Below, one piece after another: positions 15,519-23,763 of a stretch of DNA of 48,439 bases. The number at the start of each line of letters is the position of its first letter. Position 1 is the stretch's first letter. Made by a program: the position numbers and the translations under genes. The notes under the pieces are model-generated. The model saw nothing but the letters and a program-made list of their open reading frames with translations. It did no database searches and was not told where the DNA came from. The DNA is taken from the NCBI RefSeq assembly GCF_000739815.1, contig NZ_BBJJ01000054.1, forward strand, positions 1 to 48,439, given 5' to 3'. Source of the DNA: Paraburkholderia mimosarum LMG 23256 = NBRC 106338 (GTDB lineage Bacteria > Pseudomonadota > Gammaproteobacteria > Burkholderiales > Burkholderiaceae).

Positions 15519-17537
15519 ATGCCGTTTTCCCATTGCGGTGCCCTGATCCCACGCGTCAGCGACGAAGCCGTCGTGGCGTCTGCCTGGGAGCGCTTTCTGC
15601 AGGACAAACCCCTGGAGAACGAGGGGGTGCGCAAGGTCGTCCTTGCGTCCTGGCAGCGATGCCGTTCCGAAGCTGTCGATCCGGCCAGACCGTCCGCGCC
15701 GGGCGCCGCTGCCGAACGCGTCCGACAATTGCAGCGGCTCAACAGCGATCTCTGTGACGTCGCGCGTCCCGCGCTCGAATCCCTGCGCGACATCCTGCGC
15801 GAATGCGGCACGCTGATCATGCTCTGTGATCAGGGCGGCACCATTCTTCAGCTTAGTGGCGAGACCCGGGTCCGCAACGTCGGCGAGGAAATCAACCTGG
15901 CCACCGGGGGCTGCTGGAACGAGGAAGTCATCGGCACCAATGCGATCGGCACGGCAATCGTCACCGGTGCGCCGGTTCAGATCCATGCGAATGAGCATTT
16001 TTGCCTCGACGTCAAACGCTGGACGTGTGCCGCTGCGCCTATCCTCGATCCCTTCGACCACTCCCTGCTCGGCGTGGTGGATGTCTCCGGCGTCAAGGAA
16101 TCCCTTCATGGCCACACGCTAGGCCTCGTGGTGGCCGCGGCGAGGCAGATAGAGTGCGAACTCGGCCGCCGCGACGTGGCTCGCCACGAGCGTCTTCTCA
16201 CTCGAGCGATCGACCATTTCATCCGTTACGCGAGCGACTACGTGGTCCTCGTCGACAGCCGGGGACGCATTGTCCGGACGAACGGAAATGCACAGGCCGC
16301 GCGCGAGACGTACAACCTGCAAATGCTTCTGCAGGTCGGCAGCCAGGTACCCGAACTGGACCTTGCCCGCCCGGAGGCCGATCGATACCGCCAACGTCTG
16401 CAATGGCTTCGCCCCGAATGGTTACACCCGTTGAAGGATCATGAAGGCGTCCTGGGCACGATGGTGGTGATTCCCCTTGCCGTTGGCGACAGACACGCTG
16501 CCATATCGTTGCCGAAGACCGTGACGACGCCGGCAAGCGACGATGCCTTTGGCGAGATCATTGGAGAAAGCGAGGTACTGAAGGCGGCGAAAGCACGCGC
16601 GCGCCGCGTTGCCATGCTGGATCTCCCCGTCCTGCTGCTTGGCGAGACGGGCGCCGGGAAGGAACTCTTCGCCCGCGCGCTGCATCGGGCGGGGCCTCGC
16701 GCCGCTGCGCCGTTCATTGCCGTCAATTGCGGTGCGTTGACGCGAGAATTGCTTGCGAGCGAGCTTTTCGGCTATGCCGAAGGCGCATTCACGGGCGCGC
16801 GGCGGGGCGGCTTGCCGGGCAAGTTCGAGCAGGCCGACGGCGGCACCCTCTTCCTCGATGAAATAGGCGAGATGCCGCTCGACATGCAGCCCCACCTGCT
16901 GCGCGTGCTGCAAGATGGCGTCGTCGTCCGCCTTGGCGATACCCGCGAGCGATGCGTCTCGGTACGCATGATCGCGGCTACGAACCGTGACCTCCAGAAC
17001 GAAGTGAATGCAGGGCGCTTCCGTCAAGACCTGTACCACCGGCTCAGCGTCGTCAACCTGCATTTGCCTGCCCTGCGCGAACGGCCCGGCGACATCGAGA
17101 CGATCGTCGAGCACCTCAACAACAAGATGGCGCGCAAATATGGCTGTGCGCCCAAACGGCTCGATCCGGCCGTGAAACAGGCATTGCTCGACTATGGCTG
17201 GCCGGGCAACATCCGCGAGTTGCAGAATGCCTTCGAGGTGATGTTCGCGCTGAGCGAAGATGACGTCATCGACATCTCGCTCCTGCCGCCGTCCATCGCA
17301 CAGGCGGAGTGGAGTTCGCCTGCCTCCCCAACCTCGGCGCCCGTCCCACCTTCGTTCGGAGGACTGAAGGAAATCGAGAGGCAAGCGATACTCGATGCGA
17401 TCGCGAAGGCGCACGGAAATATGTCCATGGCCGCCCGAACGCTAGGCATCTCGAGGAGCACGCTGTACGTCAAGATGGCCGCGATCCGGGCGCAGCCTTG
17501 CGATTCGGGTGCCGTTGCCGCACGCGTTTTCCGCTAG
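15519..17537 (+). CDS. acxR: Sigma54-dependent activator of acetone carboxylase
   Basis: A 672-residue AcoR/AcxR-type enhancer-binding protein. The N-terminal part (about 80-230) is a GAF-like sensing domain. The central AAA+ domain has Walker A GETGAGKE near residue 376, the sigma54-contact loop GAFTGA at 422-427, Walker B FLDEIGEMPL and the arginine-finger region. The C-terminal Fis-type helix-turn-helix is AAARTLGIS-like (MAARTLGISRSTLYVKM). The GAF domain probably binds acetone or a related ketone or alcohol. The gene is divergent from the acx operon and LRAT gene, both of which have -24/-12 promoters and matching upstream sites. The sigma70 promoter position fixes the start at 15519. Confidence 0.88.
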   Translation: MPFSHCGALIPRVSDEAVVASAWERFLQDKPLENEGVRKVVLASWQRCRSEAVDPARPSAPGAAAERVRQLQRLNSDLCDVARPALESLRDILRECGTLIMLCDQGGTILQLSGETRVRNVGEEINLATGGCWNEEVIGTNAIGTAIVTGAPVQIHANEHFCLDVKRWTCAAAPILDPFDHSLLGVVDVSGVKESLHGHTLGLVVAAARQIECELGRRDVARHERLLTRAIDHFIRYASDYVVLVDSRGRIVRTNGNAQAARETYNLQMLLQVGSQVPELDLARPEADRYRQRLQWLRPEWLHPLKDHEGVLGTMVVIPLAVGDRHAAISLPKTVTTPASDDAFGEIIGESEVLKAAKARARRVAMLDLPVLLLGETGAGKELFARALHRAGPRAAAPFIAVNCGALTRELLASELFGYAEGAFTGARRGGLPGKFEQADGGTLFLDEIGEMPLDMQPHLLRVLQDGVVVRLGDTRERCVSVRMIAATNRDLQNEVNAGRFRQDLYHRLSVVNLHLPALRERPGDIETIVEHLNNKMARKYGCAPKRLDPAVKQALLDYGWPGNIRELQNAFEVMFALSEDDVIDISLLPPSIAQAEWSSPASPTSAPVPPSFGGLKEIERQAILDAIAKAHGNMSMAARTLGISRSTLYVKMAAIRAQPCDSGAVAARVFR

Positions 17538-17573
17538 CGGCATTCACGCGAGGCGACGCGACCTGCGCTTCGC

Positions 17574-18362
17574 TCAGCTACGCGCCTTCACGTACGGCCT
17601 GATCCATCCAAGCCCTGCGGACGTGCCCGCGCGCGGCCGGTATTCACAGCCGACCCAGCCGTCGAACCCGAGTTCGTCGATCAGCGAGAACAGATACGGG
17701 TAGTTCACTTCGCCGATATCCGGCTCGTGCCGCTCGGGCACGCCAGCGATCTGGATATGCCCGATGCCCTTCATGTCGCGCTTGAGCTTGACCGCAAGAT
17801 CGCCTTCGACGATCTGGCAGTGGTACAGGTCGAACTGCACCTTCAGGTTCGGCGCGCCGACCTCCACGCAGATCGCCTGCGCGTCGTCTTGCCGGTTCAG
17901 GAAGAAGCCAGGAATGTCGCGCGTGTTGATCGGCTCGATGACGACGGTGATCCCGTCCGCCTGGGCGGCCTTCGCTGCATACGCGAGGTTCTTCAGATAT
18001 ACGTCGCGATGCGCGGCTCGCGATTGCTCCGGCTTGATCAGCCCCGCCATCACGTGCATCTTGTCGTTGCCGAGCATACGCGCGTAGTCGAGCGCCGTGT
18101 CGATGCTGCGGCGAAACTCGTCTTCGCGTCCCGGCAACGACGCGATGCCGCGTTCGCCCGCCGCCCAGTCGCCCGGCGGCGCATTGAATAGCGCTTGCGT
18201 CAGGCCGTTTTCCGTCAACCGCGCCTTGATCTCGGCGGCCGGAAACTCATAGGGGAACAGAAACTCCACGGCCTCGAAACCATCGCGCGCCGCAGCGGCA
18301 AAACGGTCCAGAAACGCGTGTTCGTTGTACATCATGGTCAGATTGGCGGCGAAGCGTGGCAT
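17574..18362 (-). CDS. otnI: 2-oxo-tetronate isomerase (hydroxypyruvate isomerase family)
   Basis: A 262-residue TIM-barrel isomerase. Family blocks: MPRFAANLTMMYNEHAFLDR, FEAVEFLFPYEF, the acid in VVIEPINTRDIPGFFL, and HIQIAGVPERHEPDIGEVNY with VGCEYRPRAGT near the end. Alone it would be called hydroxypyruvate isomerase. Its place in an operon with LtnD, OtnK and OtnC makes 2-oxo-tetronate isomerase (2-oxo- to 3-oxo-tetronate) the better name. GAGGAG precedes the ATG, and the MFS gene ends 26 bases upstream. Its 3' end converges on acxR. Confidence 0.88.
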   Translation of the reverse strand: MPRFAANLTMMYNEHAFLDRFAAAARDGFEAVEFLFPYEFPAAEIKARLTENGLTQALFNAPPGDWAAGERGIASLPGREDEFRRSIDTALDYARMLGNDKMHVMAGLIKPEQSRAAHRDVYLKNLAYAAKAAQADGITVVIEPINTRDIPGFFLNRQDDAQAICVEVGAPNLKVQFDLYHCQIVEGDLAVKLKRDMKGIGHIQIAGVPERHEPDIGEVNYPYLFSLIDELGFDGWVGCEYRPRAGTSAGLGWIRPYVKARS

Positions 18363-18388
18363 CGAAGCAACTCCTCAAACAAGCGTGT

Positions 18389-19726
18389 TTAGCGGTTCAC
18401 GAGCCGCGCGGGCGTCAGCCAGACGGCGATCGCGCCGATCACGAGCATCGCGGCAAGCACGTACATGCCGGACTGCGTGCTGTGCGTGAGATCCTTGAGA
18501 TAGCCGATCATATACGGACTCGCGAAGCCCGCCAGATTGCCGATCGAATTGATGATCGCGATTCCAGCGGCAGCCGTCGCGCCGGACATGAACGCGGTGG
18601 GCAGCGACCAGAAGAGCGGCGCGCAGGTCAAGACTCCCGCAGCCGCAATCGACAGGAACGCAATCGAGACAGCCGTGTTGTGCGCGAACGAAGCCGCAAC
18701 CGTGAAGCCGACCGCGCCCGCAAGCGCCGGCCCGATCAGGTGCCAGCGGCGCTCGCGACGTTTGTCCGCGCTGTGGCCCATCACGTTCATCACGACAATA
18801 GCGACGAGAAACGGAATCGCGCTCAGCAGCCCGATTTCGAACGCGCCAGTCACGCCGGTCGACTTCACGAGCGTCGGCATCCAGAACGTGAGTCCGTATT
18901 GCCCCGTGACGAACGCGAAGTAGATCAGCGACATCCACCACGTGCGCGGGTCGCGGAACACGGCACCCAGCGAATGCGATTTCGCGTTTTCCTGTGGCTG
19001 CGCGGCGATCTCGTCGGCGAGCAGTTGCTTTTCACGCGGCGTGAGCCATTTCGCGTGGGAGATGCCGTTGTCGAGATACAGGATCGTCACGATGCCGATG
19101 ACGATGGCAGGCACCGCTTCGATGACGAACATCCATTGCCAGCCGGCGAAGCCGTGATGCGAATCGAAAGCCTGCATGATCCAGCCGGACAACGGATTGC
19201 CGAAAATGCCCGAAACGGGGATCGCGGACATGAACACCGCGATGATCTTCGCGCGACGATGCGAAGGGAACCAGTACGTGAGGTACAGGATGACGCCCGG
19301 ATAAAAACCCGCTTCGGCGAGACCGAGCAGGAAGCGCAGCGCATAGAACTGCATGGGTGTCCGAACGAATACGAACAACGCGGAGAGCAGGCCCCACGTG
19401 ATCATGATCCGCGCGATCCAGATACGCGCGCCCAGCCGATGCATCAGAATATTGCTTGGCAGTTCGAAAAGAAAATAGCCAACAAAAAACACGCCCGCGC
19501 CGAGACCGAATACGGTCTCGCTGAACGCGAGGTCCTGCGACATCTGCAGCTTCGCAAAGCCCACGTTGACGCGGTCCAGATACGCAACCACGTAGCACAG
19601 CATCAGAAACGGCACGATGCGCCAGAAGACCTTGCTGTAAGTGCGTTCGATTTCGGCCGCGCCGGGCTGGCCGGCGGCATCGGCGGTTGAGGCCGGGCGA
19701 ACGGATACCGCCTGATTGTTTGTCAT
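18389..19726 (-). CDS. MFS transporter, anion:cation symporter family (threonate-type uptake)
   Basis: A 445-residue inner-membrane protein with about 12 transmembrane helices. The first helix region is IVPFLMLCYVVAYLDRVNVG, and the loop after helix 2 and the PSHRRAKIIAVFM block match the ACS (phthalate/tartrate/glucarate-type) branch of the major facilitator superfamily. The start at 19726 (MTNNQAVSV) has GAAGGAG at the right distance; an upstream extension would add an Arg-rich leader. Within this operon it most likely imports L-threonate or another tetronate. The substrate is inferred from context only. Confidence 0.87.
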   Translation of the reverse strand: MTNNQAVSVRPASTADAAGQPGAAEIERTYSKVFWRIVPFLMLCYVVAYLDRVNVGFAKLQMSQDLAFSETVFGLGAGVFFVGYFLFELPSNILMHRLGARIWIARIMITWGLLSALFVFVRTPMQFYALRFLLGLAEAGFYPGVILYLTYWFPSHRRAKIIAVFMSAIPVSGIFGNPLSGWIMQAFDSHHGFAGWQWMFVIEAVPAIVIGIVTILYLDNGISHAKWLTPREKQLLADEIAAQPQENAKSHSLGAVFRDPRTWWMSLIYFAFVTGQYGLTFWMPTLVKSTGVTGAFEIGLLSAIPFLVAIVVMNVMGHSADKRRERRWHLIGPALAGAVGFTVAASFAHNTAVSIAFLSIAAAGVLTCAPLFWSLPTAFMSGATAAAGIAIINSIGNLAGFASPYMIGYLKDLTHSTQSGMYVLAAMLVIGAIAVWLTPARLVNR

Positions 19727-19873
19727 GCGTTGTCTCCTTCGAGATGGCGCCGGTTGCCGACCATCCGTTTTCATGTCGGACGGTCCTCCGGCTTTTTTGC
19801 CTGAGGTGGTTGATACGGATGGCCCGCGCGGGTGCGCGCGAAGCCCGGTTTGCGCCAACGGTTACCAGCGCAG

Positions 19874-20530
19874 TTACCAGCGCGCGCCAAACACGGTGCG
19901 CAACTCTTCGATCGCGGTCTCTTCGAGCGGTGCGGGACGCGGGTCCGTCATCAGCCACAAGCGCGCCGTCTCCTCCAGCTCTTCGAGCACGTACGAAGCC
20001 TGTGACACCGAACGCTCCCATACCACGGGCCCGAGCCGCTCCAGCAGCACACCGCGCACGCTCTCGGCAAGCGCAGCGATCTGTTGCGCGACTTGCGGAT
20101 CGCCGGGGCGCCGGTAACGAATCAGCGGAATGTGACCGACTTTCATCACGTAGTACGGCGTGATGGGCGGCAGCACGTCGGCATCGCTCCAGACGCCTGC
20201 GAGCGTCAGCGCGACGAGATGGGTCGAATGCGTGTGCACGATGCCGCGCGCTTCGCGGTTGCGCTCGTAGACGCCGCGATGCAGCGCAAGCGTTTTCGAC
20301 GGCCGGCCGCCGGAAACCGCGTTGCCTTCGAAATCGACCTTCGCGATTTCCGCGGGATCGAGGCGGCCGAGGCAGGCATCCGTCGGTGTGATGAGCCACC
20401 CGTCGTCGAGCCGCGCGCTGATGTTGCCCGCGCTGCCAACGGTGTAACCGCGTGCGTACAAGCTCGCGCCCGTCACGCAGATTTCTTCGCGGACCCTCGC
20501 TTCGCTGCTCGTGTGAATGGCGGCGGTCAC
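19874..20530 (-). CDS. otnC: 3-oxo-tetronate 4-phosphate decarboxylase (class II aldolase family)
   Basis: A 218-residue class II aldolase/adducin-family enzyme that decarboxylates 3-oxo-tetronate 4-phosphate to dihydroxyacetone phosphate. The zinc site is visible as H99 and H101 in GIVHTHSTH, with GSAGNISARL near residue 35 binding phosphate, as in the family. Its GTG start overlaps the otnK stop (GTGA), so it is translationally coupled to the kinase that makes its substrate. Length matches OtnC/YgbL proteins. Confidence 0.87.
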   Translation of the reverse strand: MTAAIHTSSEARVREEICVTGASLYARGYTVGSAGNISARLDDGWLITPTDACLGRLDPAEIAKVDFEGNAVSGGRPSKTLALHRGVYERNREARGIVHTHSTHLVALTLAGVWSDADVLPPITPYYVMKVGHIPLIRYRRPGDPQVAQQIAALAESVRGVLLERLGPVVWERSVSQASYVLEELEETARLWLMTDPRPAPLEETAIEELRTVFGARW

Positions 20531-21849
20531 TGCGCGTCTCCGTCCAGCATGCGCAGCGCCTTCGCGAAGAAGTCGACGGCGCCGAAGTTGCCGGACTTGA
20601 GCGCGAGCGCGAGTGGGTCCGCGCCGATGGTCGCCGTGGCGGGCACCCCTGGATCGATCTGGCGGCCGATGCGCAGCATGTCGACACCGAGCGCCTGCAC
20701 CACGGCGCCCGAGGTCTCGCCGCCCGCGACGACGAACTTGCGCACGCCGAGACCGCGCAGACCGCGCGCAATCGAAGCGAGCGTGCGTTCGACTAGTTCT
20801 CCGGCGTGCGCCACGCCGAGCTCGCGCTGCGTCGCCTTCACTTCGTCGGGCGATGCCGTCGCATATATCAGCACGGGCTGCGGCTCGGCACCATTCATGT
20901 GCTCGCGCGCGAAGGCCAGAGCGTTATCGATTACGGGCTCGCCGCGCGCCACCGCAAGCGGATCGATGCGGAACGCGGGACGCGTTTCGCGCCACGCGGC
21001 AACCTGGGCGTTCGTCGCTTTCGACGCACTGCCAGCCAGCACCGCCGACGCGCCGCCGATACGCGGCAGCTCGCCGGCATCGCCGGCGTCGTCGAGCAAA
21101 CCGGCGCGGCGGAAATTCGCGGGCAGACCGAGCGCGACACCCGAGCCGCCCGTGATCAGTGGCAAGTCCGCGCAGGCTTCGCCGAGCGTGTAGAGATCGG
21201 CGTCGGAAACGGCATCGGCAATCGCCATGCGCACGCCGCCGGCCCGCAACGCGTCGATCGAGGCGCGCACGGCCCCCGCACCTTGCGCCACCGCGTCGTA
21301 GCGCACGAGGCCGACTTTCGAGCGCGTCTGCCGCTGGAGCACGCGCACGAGGTTGGCGTCCGTCATCGGCGTCAGCGGATGATGCTCCATGCCGGACTCG
21401 TTTAGCAGCGCGTCGCCGACGAAAAGGTGCCCGCGATAGATCGTGCGGCCGTTCTCCGGAAACGCGGGGCACGCGATCGTGAACGGCGCGCCGCCGCTGG
21501 GCGCGAGCGCGTCGAGCAGCGCGTCGGCGACGGGGCCGATGTTGCCCTGATCGGTCGAATCGAACGTCGAGCAGTACTTGAAGAAGAACTGGCGGCAGCC
21601 TTGCGCACGCAGCCATTCCAGCGCGGCGAGCGATTGCGCGACGGCGTCGGCTGCGTCGATCGTGCGCGACTTCAGCGCGACCACGAGCGCGTCGGCTTCG
21701 ATGCGCGTGTCGGCCGCGGGCACGCCGATTGTCTGAACGGTGCGCATACCGCCGCGCACCAGCATGTTCGCGAGATCGGTCGCGCCCGTGAAATCGTCGG
21801 CGATGCAGCCGAGCAGCGGCTTGCTGCCAGAGGCGGTCGTGTTCGTCAT
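20527..21849 (-). CDS. otnK: 3-oxo-tetronate kinase (DUF1537 family)
   Basis: A 440-residue four-carbon acid sugar kinase of the DUF1537 family, which uses ATP to phosphorylate 3-oxo-tetronate at C4. The N-terminal substrate domain starts LLGCIADDFTGATDLANML, with FFKYCSTFDSTDQGNIGP near residue 100. The C-terminal nucleotide domain has KFVVAGGETSGAVVQALG. GGAGGGG precedes the ATG at 21849. ltnD ends 17 bases upstream and otnC overlaps downstream, placing it mid-operon. Confidence 0.9.
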   Translation of the reverse strand: MTNTTASGSKPLLGCIADDFTGATDLANMLVRGGMRTVQTIGVPAADTRIEADALVVALKSRTIDAADAVAQSLAALEWLRAQGCRQFFFKYCSTFDSTDQGNIGPVADALLDALAPSGGAPFTIACPAFPENGRTIYRGHLFVGDALLNESGMEHHPLTPMTDANLVRVLQRQTRSKVGLVRYDAVAQGAGAVRASIDALRAGGVRMAIADAVSDADLYTLGEACADLPLITGGSGVALGLPANFRRAGLLDDAGDAGELPRIGGASAVLAGSASKATNAQVAAWRETRPAFRIDPLAVARGEPVIDNALAFAREHMNGAEPQPVLIYATASPDEVKATQRELGVAHAGELVERTLASIARGLRGLGVRKFVVAGGETSGAVVQALGVDMLRIGRQIDPGVPATATIGADPLALALKSGNFGAVDFFAKALRMLDGDAQ

Positions 21850-21866
21850 GGGTTGCGCCCCTCCGC

Positions 21867-22757
21867 TTACCGCTTCGCGGGCACATCGATGCCCGGGAAA
21901 ATCTTGATGACCGCCGAATCGTCTTCGCCGCCGTGGCCTGCCGTCGAGGCCATCATGAACATCTGATGCGCAGCCGCCGACAACGGCAGCGGAAACTTCG
22001 AGCGCCGCGCGGTATCGAGCACGAGGCCGAGGTCCTTGACGAAGATGTCGACCGCCGAGAGCGGCGTGTAGTCGCCATTGAGAATGTGCGGCACGCGGTT
22101 TTCGAACATCCACGAGTTGCCGGCGCTGTGCGTGATCACATCGTAGAGTGCGTCGGGATCGACGCCCTCGCGAAGGCCGAGCGCCATCGCCTCGGCGGCG
22201 GCGGCGATATGCACGCCCGCGAGCAGCTGGTTGATGATCTTCACCTTCGAGCCCGCGCCGTGCTGCTCGCCCAGCCGGTACACCTTGCCCGCCATCGCGG
22301 CCAGCACGTCTTCGCACGCGGCATACGCGGCAGCGGGCCCGGACGTCATCATCGTCATGTCGCCCGAGGCGGCGCGCGCCGCGCCCCCCGAAACCGGCGC
22401 ATCGAGCAGATGCAGGCCGGCCGCTTCCACGCGGCGGCCGAGGTCGATTGCGAAGTCTGGCGCAACCGTTGCGCACGCAACCACGACACCGCCCGGCTTC
22501 ATCGACTTGACCGCGCCCTGCTCGCCGAACAACACCGTCTCCGTTTGCGCTGCATTGACGACGAGCGTGACGACTACATCGCATTGCGCGCCGAGCTCGG
22601 CGGGATTCGCGCAAGCCTTGCCGCCATCGGCCACGAACTGATCCAGCACATCGCGGCGCACATCGCACGCATGGACATTGAAACCGCCACGCAACAGCGA
22701 ACGCGCGACACCCATGCCCATCGCGCCCAGACCGATCACTCCGACATTTCTCGACAT
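21867..22757 (-). CDS. ltnD: L-threonate dehydrogenase (beta-hydroxyacid dehydrogenase family)
   Basis: A 296-residue NAD-dependent enzyme oxidising L-threonate to 2-oxo-tetronate, the first step of the pathway. The dinucleotide motif VGVIGLGAMGMGVARSL is at residues 5-21, the substrate block LLDAPVSGGAARAA near 120, and the catalytic lysine K173 in GAGSKVKIINQLLAG. GAGGAAAAG precedes the ATG at 22757. It is the first enzyme gene of the operon; a GntR regulator gene lies 69 bases upstream on the same strand. Confidence 0.88.
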   Translation of the reverse strand: MSRNVGVIGLGAMGMGVARSLLRGGFNVHACDVRRDVLDQFVADGGKACANPAELGAQCDVVVTLVVNAAQTETVLFGEQGAVKSMKPGGVVVACATVAPDFAIDLGRRVEAAGLHLLDAPVSGGAARAASGDMTMMTSGPAAAYAACEDVLAAMAGKVYRLGEQHGAGSKVKIINQLLAGVHIAAAAEAMALGLREGVDPDALYDVITHSAGNSWMFENRVPHILNGDYTPLSAVDIFVKDLGLVLDTARRSKFPLPLSAAAHQMFMMASTAGHGGEDDSAVIKIFPGIDVPAKR

Positions 22758-22826
22758 CACTTTTCCTCTACGAACCGTGCTTCAGACAGGACGCCGCGCA
22801 GCGCGCGAGCGAATGCGTCTCGCGAA

Positions 22827-23531
22827 TCAGCAGATACCGGCTTCGGCCAAACGGCGCGCCGCGTTGTACATGTGCGTTTGCGCGGCATTGCGCGCGGCCA
22901 TCGGGTCGCCCGCGCGGATCGCCGCGGCGATCGCCGCGTGCTCGTCGCGCACCTGGCGCGAGAAGTCTTCGCGCAGCGCCTCGTTGCGGCGCGTGACGAC
23001 CATGCCCGCTTCGAGGTACTGATGGAGAAACGTCAGCGTCTTCAGGAAATACGGATTGCCCGTCACGGCGGCAATCGCGCGATGAAACGCGACGTCTTCG
23101 GCCACGCCGTCGCGGCCCTCGGCGACGGCTTCGTCGATCTTCTTGAGCGCGGCGTCGATGGCCATCATGTCCGCGTCGGTGCGGCGCATCGCGGCTTCCG
23201 CCGCGACTTCGGCTTCGATCGCGCGGCGCACCGCGAGTATCTGCAGCACCGAGCCGCCTTCCATCGCTTCCGCATAGTCGATGCGCAGCGGGCGGATCGC
23301 GCCGTGCGCGGACACGTACACGCCGCTGCCCTGACGCGGCTCGACCACGCCCTCGTTCTTCAGGCGGGAAATGGCCTCGCGGATCACCGTGCGGCTCACG
23401 CCGAACTCCTGGGCGAGCACGGCTTCCGTCGGCAGCTTGCCGCCGCGCGCGAAGGTGCCCTTGTCGATCTGGGCGAGCAGCTGTTGCGCGACGGTGTCGC
23501 TCAGTGCCCTCGATGGAATTTTTTCGAACAT
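22827..23531 (-). CDS. GntR-family (FadR subfamily) regulator of threonate genes
   Basis: A 234-residue regulator. The N-terminal winged helix is LPTEAVLAQEFGVSRTVIRE, followed by an all-helical FCD effector domain with metal-ligand histidines (EDVAFHRAIAAVTGNP, HMYNAARRLAEAG). The ATG at 23531 (MFEKIPSRALSD) has GGTGAG nine bases upstream. A longer form from 23564 has no ribosome site and would place the probable operator inside the coding sequence. It precedes ltnD on the same strand and is the natural controller of the operon and of itself. The effector is probably a pathway sugar acid. Confidence 0.83.
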   Translation of the reverse strand: MFEKIPSRALSDTVAQQLLAQIDKGTFARGGKLPTEAVLAQEFGVSRTVIREAISRLKNEGVVEPRQGSGVYVSAHGAIRPLRIDYAEAMEGGSVLQILAVRRAIEAEVAAEAAMRRTDADMMAIDAALKKIDEAVAEGRDGVAEDVAFHRAIAAVTGNPYFLKTLTFLHQYLEAGMVVTRRNEALREDFSRQVRDEHAAIAAAIRAGDPMAARNAAQTHMYNAARRLAEAGIC

Positions 23532-23551
23532 ATCCAGAGACTCACCATGTG

Positions 23552-23566
23552 ATATGGTCATCATAC
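23552..23566. promoter_or_regulatory. Possible GntR operator
   Basis: ATATGGTCATCATAC contains TATG and CATA arms around a 5-base centre, the short interrupted palindrome style bound by FadR-type regulators. It lies about 20 bases upstream of the regulator's preferred start, so it would serve autoregulation. The site is short and could be chance. Confidence 0.4.
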
Positions 23567-23763
23567 AAATTTCGCCGCATGAATGGACACCAGGGAGAAC
23601 CCTCCGTCGGCGCCGTCATCTTTTGAGGATACGGGCCATGCAATGGATTCCCTAACAATGTGGAGGCCGGCGGCTACGGCAGCCCTCTTGCTGGCATGCA
23701 TTTACCGGCACGACCCTGAGCTACGCGAAAAAGGCAAGCGTGGCCAGCTTGTCGCACCACAGC

